59,875 nucleotides of DNA from Spirogloea muscicola (lineage: Eukaryota > Streptophyta > Zygnematophyceae > Spirogloeales > Spirogloeaceae). A program made the position numbers and the translations under genes. A model generated the notes under the pieces. It was not told the DNA's origin. It ran no database searches and was given only the letters and a program-made list of their open reading frames with translations. Positions within the stretch are counted from its first letter, which is position 1; each line of letters begins with the position of its first letter. The stretch covers positions 248,288 through 308,162 of the forward strand of contig WELB01000041.1 of NCBI GenBank assembly GCA_009602725.1, in the 5' to 3' direction. This document shows positions 51,121-59,875 of the stretch, piece after piece.

Positions 51121-51764
51121 GGCGACGAGCTTCCTATTTCCGTTGCTCCTCCTCCGCTGCGCCCGCCGGAGAGCGTGGCGGCGGCGGCGGCGGCGGCGGC
51201 GGCGACGGCTGCGGCGGCAGCGCGTGCGGCGGGGTTTAAGTACTTAAATCTCCGTCTAAGACCGGCGCCTTCTCTGGTCTAGCTAACGGTGCGCAGGTTA
51301 ACAGGAGTGGACTTGTCGATCGCCATCGGACGGCGCGCAGGGCGGCCAGTTCTCGACGGAGGAGTTAGCGGCGGTCCTGCTATGTGTCGCGTCGGTTGCT
51401 TAACGGCATAGCCGCCCGTTAAGCGAAGCTGTAAAGCGTCGCTAAAGCCACACTCCCCACGTCTCCGCCCGCCGCCGCCGCGCCGCTGCCGCCGCCGCCG
51501 CCGCCGCGGCGAGCATCGTGCTGGCCTGCCGCGCCGAGCTTGGCGGTGTGTTTGCCGCCGGCGCGGCTGTCGTCGATCCGTCCGTCGGTGGCTGCGGCGG
51601 CGACGTCGGCGCGGGCAACGCGCCGTCCCTGCCGCTGACGAGGGCTCCAGAGGCGGGCTCGGGGCAGCCTCCGTTGCCCGGCATGGCGGCGGGCCTCCGG
51701 CCAAGGCAGCAGCAGCGGCGGCGGCGGCGGCGGCGGCGGTAGCGGCGCGTGGCTGAGTACTGCG
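51121..51764. promoter_or_regulatory. Divergent intergenic region shared by eS17 and the SNAPC4-like gene
   Basis: These 644 bases separate two divergent starts. They are rich in GCC/GGC runs (51178-51215, 51474-51510, 51715-51740). A bidirectional promoter is an inference from the layout; no specific element was identified. Confidence 0.45.
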
Positions 51765-54700
51765 ATGGGGCCCGCGGTGCCTGCGAGGCTCGAGGTGGCG
51801 CTGCGTGGCCTGGACTCCATCGCGCTGCTGCTCGGCAGGAGCGACTCGGATGACTCCTGCTCCGACGACGAGGCCGTGGCGGCCTGCAGCCGCTGGCGGC
51901 AGACGAGACCCGCGCCCGCCGCCGCTGCTGGCGGAGAGAAGGCCCGGTGGAGGCCTCCTCAGGCTTCAGAGGCAGTGAGCGCAGGCGAGGCCGCTGCCGC
52001 GCACAGCGATGACGGCGGACGGCGCAAGGCTGCGGCGGCGGCGGCGGCGGCGGCGGCGGAGGAGGAGGAGGAGACGCTGGCGGCGCCCAGCGGCCCCGTG
52101 ACGCCGCCGCCGTTCCTGGCCCTGCCCGCCGACTTCAGCCGGGACCTGGCAGACGAGGCGCCGGCAACAAGGGCGGCGCCGTCGTCGCCGGCGAGCCACC
52201 TGACGGCGCTCGACGCGGCGCTGGGCCGCAACCGCGCCTGCCAGGAGGCGCTGCAGGCGGTGCTCGGCGCGCTGGAACGTCGGCAGCAGGAGGCGCAGGA
52301 GATGCTCCGGCGCGCGGGCACGCTGGCGACAGCGGAGCGAGCCGGCGGGCTGGACGTCGACGGCAAGGGCGGGCAGGCCGCCGCGGCGCTCGACCTCCAC
52401 GGCGGCGCGGCTGTCACGCTGCTCCTCTCGCTGCAACAACGCTCGCTGAAGAAGGTGAGAGCTGCGGCCATGGCTGGCCGGCTCTGTCAATCGGCGATGG
52501 CCGACGCTCCCGCTGAGCTTGGTAGTCCCTGGCCGCTTCAGGACGGCAAGCTGGCGGAAACGAGGGCCCCCGAGTACTCGGATGCGGCGCGAGCGCGCCA
52601 GCTGTGGGGCCGCTTCGGCATGGGCCGCGGGGCGCTCTCGGCAGCCCGCCCGTGGTCGCTGATCGAGCAGGAGGGCCTGGCCGCCGGTGTGCGCTGGCAG
52701 GCCCAGCAACGCCTCGCGACCGAGGCGATGCAGCAGCTTAGGTCAGTCATCCTTATGAGTAGTCAAAGCATCATTATATACTGACTAGCTGTGATGGCCA
52801 GCTAAGGCTCTCAAATACTCCTCTTAAATATTTCAACTGTAACAGAGCAACAGTCGTTACCTGGTGCCGCTGATCGTGTATGTCCAGAAAGCGGGGCGCA
52901 TACACACGGGCCGAGCTTGCGGCAACGATTGCCAGGGCGGCGGCAGAGGACCCGGCAGGCGCGGCCTGGCAGCGGGCTGCGGCAGCCTGCGACTGGGCAG
53001 CCGTGGCGGCCGCCCACGTCGCAGGGCGCAGCGCCCGAGAGTGTCGGCTGCAGTGGACCAATCGTCTCGATCCTGCCATCAACAGCTCGCCATGGACGGA
53101 GGAGGAGGAGGCGGCACTGCAGCGGATCGCCGAGGCTGCCGGCTTGGCAGACTGGGCGGCCATCGCCTCGGAGCTCGGCACGGGGCGCACCGCCTGGGCC
53201 TGCTTGACCCAGTACCGCCGTGCTGTGAGCCCTGCCAGTGACGGCAGCCGCGGCACGCCTGCATCGCTGCTGGCAAATGAGGCTGTCACTGCAGCCCAAC
53301 TGGAGGACAGGAACGGCGGCGGCAGCCATTCTGGAGGCGCGGTGGAAGACCAGGACCAGCCCGCCACGACGGGGCATGCAGATGAGCCCCTGGTTGTACA
53401 ACAGCTTGGCCACACCGAGCCGCTGCCGCCGGCCCCGCCGCAGCCTCCAGGCGCGGCGCCGCGCCGACAGAATAAATGGACGGCGGAAGAGGATCGCCGG
53501 CTCATCTATGCAGTCCGCACATATGGGCAGCAGAAGTGGCGCAAGATCGCAGTGCATGTGCCCGGCCGCTCTGACACACAGTGCCGCGAGCGGTAAGTGG
53601 CGGTCAGTTGATCTGATATCTTGCATCCTAAAAGCGTGACAAACAACTGGAAGGTCAATGATGTGTGGCGCATATTACTTGACCTCCATGGCCTGGTCCG
53701 CTGTTGCTGCCAGCAACATTCGGTCCAGGTCGGTGTGGGGGCCATGCTGAGGAGGCTCCATTGTCTAGCTTCTTAACATGTTTGGCTTGCGTCGCGCTTG
53801 CTGGCCTGCGCAGATGGCACAACGTGCTGAATCCTGAGGTGGACAGAGGTGATTGGACGCCGGAGGAGGACCAGTTGCTGGAGAACGCAGTCGCTGCGGT
53901 CGGGCTGCACAGCTGGGCGGCTGTGGCGCAGCTCCACAACACGCTCCGCGGCGCAGCCGCTGGCCGCGGCCGCGGCGGCCATGGCGATGCTGGGCGTCTG
54001 CGCCGCACCGATAACATCTGCTGGAGGTGAGCTCGTCAATTGGCTGCAGCACCGTCTGGCTATCTTGGAGACAGAGGAGTCCTCCTTTCATCAGACTGTT
54101 GCTTGATTCTAGATAGCAATGCTAATCACTGCGTTTGCTGCACATCTTGCCTTGCTTGCACCACAGGAGGTGGAAGTCGCTGAGCCGCAAAAGCCCAGTC
54201 CTTGCAAATGGAGGGGATGACGACATCGGCACTGAAGGGGCGAAAGGGCAGCGGCAGCAACGGCGGCGAAAAGCAGAGTCCTGTGAGCGCAGGCGGAGGA
54301 AGAAGGAGCCAGAAGAGCAGCCGTCAGAACTTAGGGAGGAGGGAGGCGCAAAGGGCCAGACCTTGGAAACGGAAGAGATGGCGTCGGCGGCCATGAACGT
54401 GCAACCGTGCAGTGGCGGCGGCGGCGGCGACAAGGGGGCTGCTGCAAGTGGAGAGAAGGGAAAGAAGAAGCGGAAGCGCAGTCAGAAGAGGAGAGGGAGG
54501 AGTGCGGTGCCGGCCACCAGTGGTGGCCCCCAGGAGGGGGCTGCCATAGAGCCGGAGCAGGTGACTGCAGCTCCTAAGGTGGAGGAGCGGCGGAAGCGCA
54601 GCAGTCAGAAGAGGAGAGGGAGGCGAGAGGTGCCGGCCAGCAGTGGTGGCCCCCGGGAGGGGGATGCCATAGAGCTGGAGCAGGTGACTGCAGATCCTAA

Positions 54701-54881
54701 GGTGGAGGAGCGGCGGCACTTGGGCTCTGTGCACGTTGCTGAGGGGGCAAGCCCTAGCAGTAGGGTCCACCTGGCTGGAGATGACCGTTTAGCATGCTCG
54801 CTGGCCACTGGCACAGATGCTGGCATATCCCTCACTTCAGTGCACTCGGGCAGGCTAACTATTGGTGCTTCGGACGTGTAA
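51765..54881 (+). CDS. SNAPC4/MYB4R-like protein, snRNA-gene activating Myb-repeat factor
   Basis: SNAPC4 is the DNA-binding subunit of SNAPc, which recognises the proximal element of snRNA gene promoters. Exons: 51765-52741, 52888-53592, 53814-54026, 54167-54881; 869 residues, phases agree. Exon 1 is Ala/acidic with a coiled stretch (ALERRQQEAQEMLRRAG). Exon 2 starts the Myb array: WAAVAAAHVAGRSARECRLQ, WTNRLDPAINSSPWTEEEEA, then WAAIASELGTGRTAWACLTQ, a variable insert, and NKWTAEEDRRLIYAVRTYGQ, KWRKIAVHVPGRSDTQCRER. Exon 3 has VDRGDWTPEEDQLLENAV and exon 4 completes the last repeat (WRRWKSLSRKS). The tail is Lys/Arg/Glu-rich with a 41-residue tandem duplication. The GRSxxECxxQW pattern followed by INxSPWT is typical of SNAPC4. 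Confidence 0.82.
54470..54715 (+). repeat. In-frame tandem duplication (period about 123-126) in the last exon of the SNAPC4-like gene
   Basis: The block TCAGAAGAGGAGAGGGAGG to GGTGGAGGAGCGGCGG occurs at 54482 and again at 54605, diverged by a few substitutions. The stretch AGCGCAG/AGCGCAGCAG differs by one codon. Confidence 0.85.
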
Positions 54882-55880
54882 ATTACGTGTATCAGGCGTT
54901 GTTGAAGTCTGCTTGCCACTAGTCACACTGCTCTGCCAATTTTGAGGATGAGTTAGCCAAAGCTGTGTGGTCAACATGGCATCTGCTTCCTGCAAGTACT
55001 TGTCGACCAACACCAGAAAACATGAACATAAACCTCTGGTGCCCAGTATGCGGGCATGGTCAGGCACAGTTTTGCTTAAGTCTCTTAGCCTGTTCAGTCA
55101 TGCTCAACCTTTAAAGAGAGAGGCTCATGCGAGTGTTCAATAGACATCGCTACGAGGCTGCCTTGCCTGTGCTTTTCTCATGGATTCTGCCCAGCCCATG
55201 CACCGCACAATCAAGATAGTAATACACTGCAAATCACATGGAAAGAAGGCTAGTCAATGCAAATGCCTGTTGAAGGGGATGTAAGAGTTGCAGTACAACA
55301 AGGGCGTGTTTGCATGCAGCAGTTATAGCAGCCTCCTGATGCTGTCAATTTCACTCGTCCAGTCCACCTTGCATGCTCCGTGCAATGGGGCTCAGCTTTG
55401 TGTTGCAAGCATATTGCCTTTGGGTTAACCGTGTCACTTGCTGTGAGTGGCTTCGTCTTACACCGAGGCTCTTCCTCAGGTTGGCCCTCTCCAGTGTGCT
55501 TCTTATACCTTAAAAAATACTCCGCTAATATTTCGATCTGCAAAAGCGTTGCTTACATTCCTAACCACACTTAGCAAGCATGTAAGCTCTTGTTTGGTGT
55601 AAGCAGGTGGGTGCTCATTGCATGATTTTAAGGGTTATATCCGCAGGAGTCAAAGGTAGGAAGGAAAGTACACAAGTACGGTTCTGGCTAGGCATACAGT
55701 TGTTCCCAAGCATGCTCATAGTCACAGCTGGTGGAGCTCCTGTCATCACTTGGCTGAGACTGCCAGTCCCAGCCGCGCCATTGTGCTGCCAGTCCCAGCA
55801 GCGCAGTTGTGCACACCTCACGACCATTGAGGAGCTTGGCAAAGGACTCGGAGAGTGCGGTGGTTGGCTGGCGTTGGCCA
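54882..55880. other. Intergenic region between SNAPC4-like gene and FKBP20-1
   Basis: Both flanking genes are on the plus strand, so this holds a 3' UTR and the FKBP20-1 promoter. It is moderate-GC with only short unrecognised frames. Confidence 0.5.
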
Positions 55881-57565
55881 ATGGCGACTGACGGCGCTAT
55901 AGACCTCGCCGGCGACGGCGGCGTGATGAAGCGCGTCCTGACGCCGGCGCCTGCCGACGCGCTGCAGCCGTCGGAGGCCCTGCCCTTCGCCGACGGTGCG
56001 TGCCGACAGTCGCCCAGCTCGCCAAGTAACAGCAGCGCACGTCTGGACGTGGGCGCCGCAATTCTGGGCAACCCAGTTCGTCATCCGCTTGAGCGCCGCC
56101 CCGCAGTCAGGTCTGCGGGCCTGACAGCTGTGTGGGCTGGCGCCTGCCTGGCCGCGGCGCTGCAGTCCTGTACGAAGGCCGCCTGGAGGCCACCGGCGAG
56201 GTCTTCGACTCGACGTCAGACGACAACACGGTGTTCACGTTCGAGGTTGGGCGCGGCGCCGTCATCCGCGCCTGGGATATTGCCGTCAAGAGCATGCGGG
56301 TGAGCGGCACTGCAACCACCACAACCCTCATTCCTAAATGCTCAATCCTAATTTCCTGAGCCCAATTTGCTGCAAGACAGGCTGACTAGCTCTCTGCGGG
56401 TTAGCCTGTGTGCCGATCCCGAGAAGGCAGTGACAGACCTCAGCTCATGTCCCCCGTTTTCTGCGGTCGTCAGCCAGCTGGGGCAGTGTCACCTTTCCTG
56501 CTGGCTCTGCAAGCCCCCGCCGAGTAAAATGCCAGGCAGCAAGCCCGCATACGGCAGCCTCAGTGTTTTGTCGTCGTGATGTCCTGTCTGCGACTCCTCA
56601 AAGAGCACATTAGGCAGCCGGTGTCGCTCAGCAATACAAGCAGCAATGGCGGTGCAGCAGTTGTGTGGGAAATGCAGCAACTAATCTGTGTTCAGGTCTT
56701 GTGAGCTTGGGATCCGTGACATTCTTGACTGGTGCACGGAAGCATCCGTGCTCAGGTGGGCGAGGTGGCCGAGGTGCGGTGTGAGCACGAGTACGCCTAT
56801 GGTGAAGCGGGGTCGCCACCAGAGATCCCTCCCAGGTACGGGCCCTCACTATGCGCCGACAGCGCCCGCCAGGCAATTCGCTGGGCCCTCGACTACAGCA
56901 CTGGCATGATAACATCTACTTGGGCATACTGCCGACCACTGAGGCCCTTATCCTTTTCTCGGGCAACAGGAAACAGTATCAGTTTCCTGCTGCAAGACCG
57001 GCAGCTGGATGTGAACTGAAAAACTGAAGCCCGAGCTTTGGAACGTTTCCTGTAGATGTGAACCTTCACTCTTAGTAGGCCAAGTATATAGTGGAGCACA
57101 AGACACAAGACAAGTCTTATTGAACTGTGATAACTTGAGTGTTGGGTGCTGGTTGGTGCAGGGCTACGCTGATCTTCAAGATCACTCTGCAGGAGGTGAA
57201 GCCGCCCAAGGGTGCAAGCGCCAGCACCATCGAGGAAAACCAAACAAGGCTTAAGTGTGTACCCTCTTACAGGAGAGGCACTGCTGACAAGTTCTTGGTT
57301 CACCATGTAGTGTCGCCTGTTGCCTGCAGCATGAGCTATTGTTGCTGTATTATGCCTCCGCACAAGTCATTTATATTAAACTTTGAATAATCCAAATGCT
57401 TTCATGCTCCATCGTAGCGAGCTCCGTAAGGAGAGGGAGGCTGCTGCAGCTGCCAAGGAGGATGACAAAAAGAAGCGGGAGGAGGCCAAGGCGGCAGCTG
57501 CTAGCCGCCTGCAAGCGAAGCTGGAGTCAAAGAAGAAGGGGGGTGGCAAAGGTGGAAAGAAGTGA
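55881..57565 (+). CDS. FKBP20-1: FKBP20-1-type peptidyl-prolyl isomerase
   Basis: This is a single-domain FK506-binding immunophilin of the plant FKBP20-1 class (peptidyl-prolyl cis-trans isomerase fold). Exons: 55881-55995, 56166-56299, 56756-56835, 57162-57254, 57418-57565; 189 residues, phases agree. It opens MATDGAIDLAGDGG, followed by VLYEGRLEATGEVFDSTSDD, FEVGRGAVIRAWDIAVKSM, VGEVAEVRCEHEYAYGEAGS and PPEIPPRATLIFKITLQEV. The Lys/Glu/Ala-rich tail (KEREAAAAAKEDDKKKREEA) ends in GGGKGGKK, a probable charged nuclear-type tail as in the plant orthologue. The substitution VLYEG for the usual VHYEG is at the start of exon 2. The start ATG gives the expected N-terminus. Confidence 0.93.
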
Positions 57566-58192
57566 AGCAGCCTACACAGTGAGGCAGTACCACAACACCA
57601 AGCTCATTCGCACAACACCTTGATCTCCAACGCTGAAGCAGGCCCTCACGCTTGCAAGAGATGTCCGCCCGGGCACGATCGCTGTGCACTATGTCAAGAT
57701 CACTACCTCAGTGTCGACATTCTAAAGCAGTACGCTCCATCGTGCAGCAATGCCCAAAAACGCCGCCGGCTGCCTGATTGCGAGAACAGTTGAGATCTGG
57801 CCCCTCCGAATTTTGATCATCATTCCTTTCCTGGGCTGGCCAATTGCAGCCATCGCCCTCTGCTGGACGACATTTTCACTCGCTCTTGTAAGTGTGCATC
57901 TGAGAGGTAGCTGGCCCACTTGCGCATGCCAGAAATAGTTGCACAGACTGCTGCTAAAGTGCTCCTGGGGCAAGCTTTGAGCGAGCAATGGAGGAGGGGG
58001 GAAGTAAGGACGGGTACGAGCACTAAGAGGAGCAGTGTGTGAATGACGGTAGAGGACCTGAGCGGCCAAGTGCAAAGGCAAGCCCGTACACACGGAGAGA
58101 GGGAAGCAAGTGAGGAGACGCCAGGAAAAGGTGGAGATTGAGCCACATCGCAACGATAACTAGAGCAGAGTCTGTCAAGCTCGGGTTTTCTG
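57566..58192. other. Convergent intergenic region between FKBP20-1 and uS5m
   Basis: No gene is recognised. GGGCTGGCCAATTGCAGCCA at 57832-57851 resembles the hairpin core in reduced form. GGCCAAGTGCAAAGGCAAGC at 58064 resembles part of the third dispersed unit. Confidence 0.45.
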
Positions 58193-59806
58193 TCATCGCT
58201 CGCGCACGAGCTGCTGCTGTTCCTCGGCCTTCTCTTGAGGCGACTGGATCTGCAACGAAAAAATGCAGCCTTCAGTCGGTCGCCAGCCTCCACATTGATA
58301 GATTCGACGGAGCAGACAAAAGATAATTGCCTCGATTGTGCTCAAAGACACAAACAACCACATCCAGAAGACAGGAAGCAAACACAAGCTGACGGGCGTG
58401 AGCGTCTAGGACTATGAAGAAGCTCAACTCAGGTCAGTAAGCTGCTAAATATGCTGTGAATGTCTCGTCTTTCTAAAAATAAGAAAGACGAGACACCCAA
58501 AGTATCATGGACATGCGCTACCCCATCAAGAACAAAGTGCCCCAAGTGGCTCAACATGCATGCAAACCGAGGTCTGCTGCACACCCACCAAGCTGAGCGC
58601 CAGGAAGGTCGCCTTCACCGTGTTATGAGGATGCCTGGAGCCCACGATCTGAGCAGGTCTCCACAGTAAAGTAGGTGAGCAGTGAGAAGAGGCTTCGATG
58701 ATGTGCTTGTTGTGTGGCCATGTCTTCTTGCGATAAGCTTAATGTAGGAAATGCTAAACCCTGAACCTAAACCATAACCCTAAAACCTAAACCATAAACC
58801 CTTCTCTCTCTTATTGATGTGCTGCAATGAAGTTTGCGGAAGGAGGTATGGGGTGCAAAGCTGGAACCTTGCTCTTGACATCCTTGAAGCCACCAAGGCG
58901 CAGTATGCCGGCCACAGTGTTAGCGGCCGTGATGCCCTGCCCCGACTTGGCTGGCCACAGGTAGACCTGCCAAGAGGACCCCCGCACCACGAGCTGCCCA
59001 ATCAGTGCCACCGGCAATCACAACGTGTGGCAGGATGAGCTGCGGCTCAGTGGAAATGGTGGCAGCCATGATGACGCCTCTGATAGCGTAAGCAGGTCTT
59101 CTTCTGTCGTGACATTGCATTGACGAGCATGCGCGCGGCGTCCCACCTTCGTCTTCTCGTACTTGGCCACCTGCGTGTGGAAGATCGTGTGCCCGTTGTA
59201 GCTCTCGAAGTAGTGCAGGTTCTTGACAGCCCGTGCGTACGCCTGTGCAGCGGCAGCAAGCGGCCACGGAGGAGACCCACGAACGCCAGGTGCGATCAAA
59301 CGTGCACAGAGTGAGAGGAGGTGATACTGGGCGACCATGGGACTGGCGACCGAGGACAGAGCGCAGCGGCGGACCTTGTCGACGGCGTCGGAGACCTCCG
59401 CCGACTTGCCCTTGCCGAAGCCGACGACGCCCTTCTCGTTGCCGCACACCACCAGCGCCGTGTAGCTCAGGAGGCCGCCGCCCTGCGACGCACCACGCCC
59501 AGCTTATAGGAGGGGCAACTTGGCGACGCTCAGCCCCTACGCGACCAGGACCTATGGTATTTTAGGGGTAGGAGTTAGGGTGATATTTGGGGTTTGGGGT
59601 TAGGTTTAGGGCGGTGCCCGGCCAGCTCCAGCGTGCGGCTTTGGCGGCGGCGGCGGCGGCGGCGCACCTTGGTGACCTTGCACGTCCGATTGACGTCCAC
59701 GACCTGCATCTGGTACTTCTGCACGGCGGCGCCGCCACCATGAACGACGCGGCGGACCTCAGCCAGAGCCGCTCTGCGCAAGCCGAGCTCATGCACCGCC
59801 GCTGCC
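58193..59806 (-). CDS. Mitochondrial ribosomal protein uS5 (5' partial)
   Basis: This is a small-subunit ribosomal protein of the S5 family. Exons: 59668 to about 59804 (start uncertain), 59375-59482, 59147-59242, 58868-58966, 58589-58648, 58193-58249; inner phases all 0. Motifs: VVDVNRTCKVTK, then GGGLLSYTALVVCGNEKGVV and GFGKGKSAEVSDAVDK (RNA-binding S5 domain), then YFESYNGHTIFHTQVAKYEK, LWPAKSGQGITAANTVAGIL, and GFKDVKSKIVGSRHPHNTVK. The end is SPQEKAEEQQQ. The GSRHPHNTVKATF block suggests the mitochondrial rather than plastid branch. A donor-like GGTAAGC at about 59843 suggests an upstream exon reaching past the window edge. Telomere-like DNA sits in two of its introns. Confidence 0.88.
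58461..58495. repeat. Perfect 14-bp hairpin with 7-nt loop
   Basis: TGTCTCGTCTTTCT (58461-58474) is followed by AAAAATA and the exact inverse AGAAAGACGAGACA (58482-58495). It lies in the last intron of the uS5m model (58250-58588). Confidence 0.95.
58750..58803. repeat. Degenerate telomere-like tract (CCCTAAA type) in a uS5m intron
   Basis: There are repeated CTAAACCCTGAACCTAAACC-type units with single-base variants (AACCATAACCCTAAAACC). They lie within the intron between 58649 and 58867. Confidence 0.8.
59557..59612. repeat. Degenerate telomere-like tract (TTTAGGG type) in a uS5m intron
   Basis: Units such as TTTTAGGGGTAGGAGTTAGG and GGGGTTTGGGGTTAGGTTTA lie between the exons ending at 59668 and starting at 59482, in the opposite orientation to the tract at 58750. 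Confidence 0.8.
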
Positions 59807-59875
59807 GCGCCCCCGCCGCGGACGCCGCCCGCCGCCGTGCTCGCTTACCCGCCTGCCGCCGCCCCACCCATCCCC

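Overview
The window is nuclear DNA from a green organism, most likely a chlorophyte (green) alga. Its genes are short-exon, intron-rich models with GT-AG splicing. The proteins are Viridiplantae types: an NTRC-type thioredoxin reductase, a plant-type ALDH22 aldehyde dehydrogenase, an FKBP20-1-type immunophilin, a RIQ/DUF1118 thylakoid protein and a DEG-type protease. Degenerate plant-type telomere motifs (TTTAGGG-like) are scattered through introns and intergenic DNA, and CCG/GCC trinucleotide runs are everywhere. There are no bacterial operons, Shine-Dalgarno sites or CRISPR arrays. The window holds one large assembly gap (13510-14262) and two single Ns (5621, 19305). I built exon models by hand: each listed exon ends at a plausible splice site and successive phases agree unless stated.

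Layout. 355-1727 (+) is RER1 (Golgi-to-ER retrieval). 2240-5731 (-) is NUFIP1 (snoRNP assembly). 7306-8840 (-) is the U2AF small subunit (3' splice-site recognition). 10425-13509 (-) is a DEG/HtrA protease whose 5' end enters the gap. 14263-18060 (+) is NTRC, divergent from DEG across the gap. 18559-19276 (-) is VMA21. 21211-24482 (+) is a CLC chloride channel/exchanger. 25467-30964 (-) is PRMT7. A repeat-rich block follows (about 31.5-34.7 kb). It continues into a decayed non-LTR retrotransposon (34.7-37.3 kb) with reverse transcriptase and a restriction-like endonuclease; a second endonuclease fragment lies in the opposite orientation at 34083-34580. 38323-39710 (+) is a bZIP factor. 40697-45231 (-) is ALDH22A1. 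46195-47678 (-) is RIQ. 49786-51120 (-) is ribosomal protein eS17. 51765-54881 (+) is a SNAPC4-like Myb protein. 55881-57565 (+) is FKBP20-1. 58193 to the right edge (-) is mitochondrial ribosomal protein uS5.

The genes are mostly housekeeping and do not form one pathway. Two loose themes appear: RNA and ribosome biology (NUFIP1, U2AF35, SNAPC4, eS17, uS5m), and chloroplast redox, protein quality and thylakoid organisation (NTRC, DEG, RIQ). I found no clearly novel multi-gene system. The most distinctive material is a family of short dispersed repeats built round a GGGCTGG/CCAGCCC hairpin, with near-identical copies tens of kilobases apart, together with the endonuclease-type retroelement they surround.
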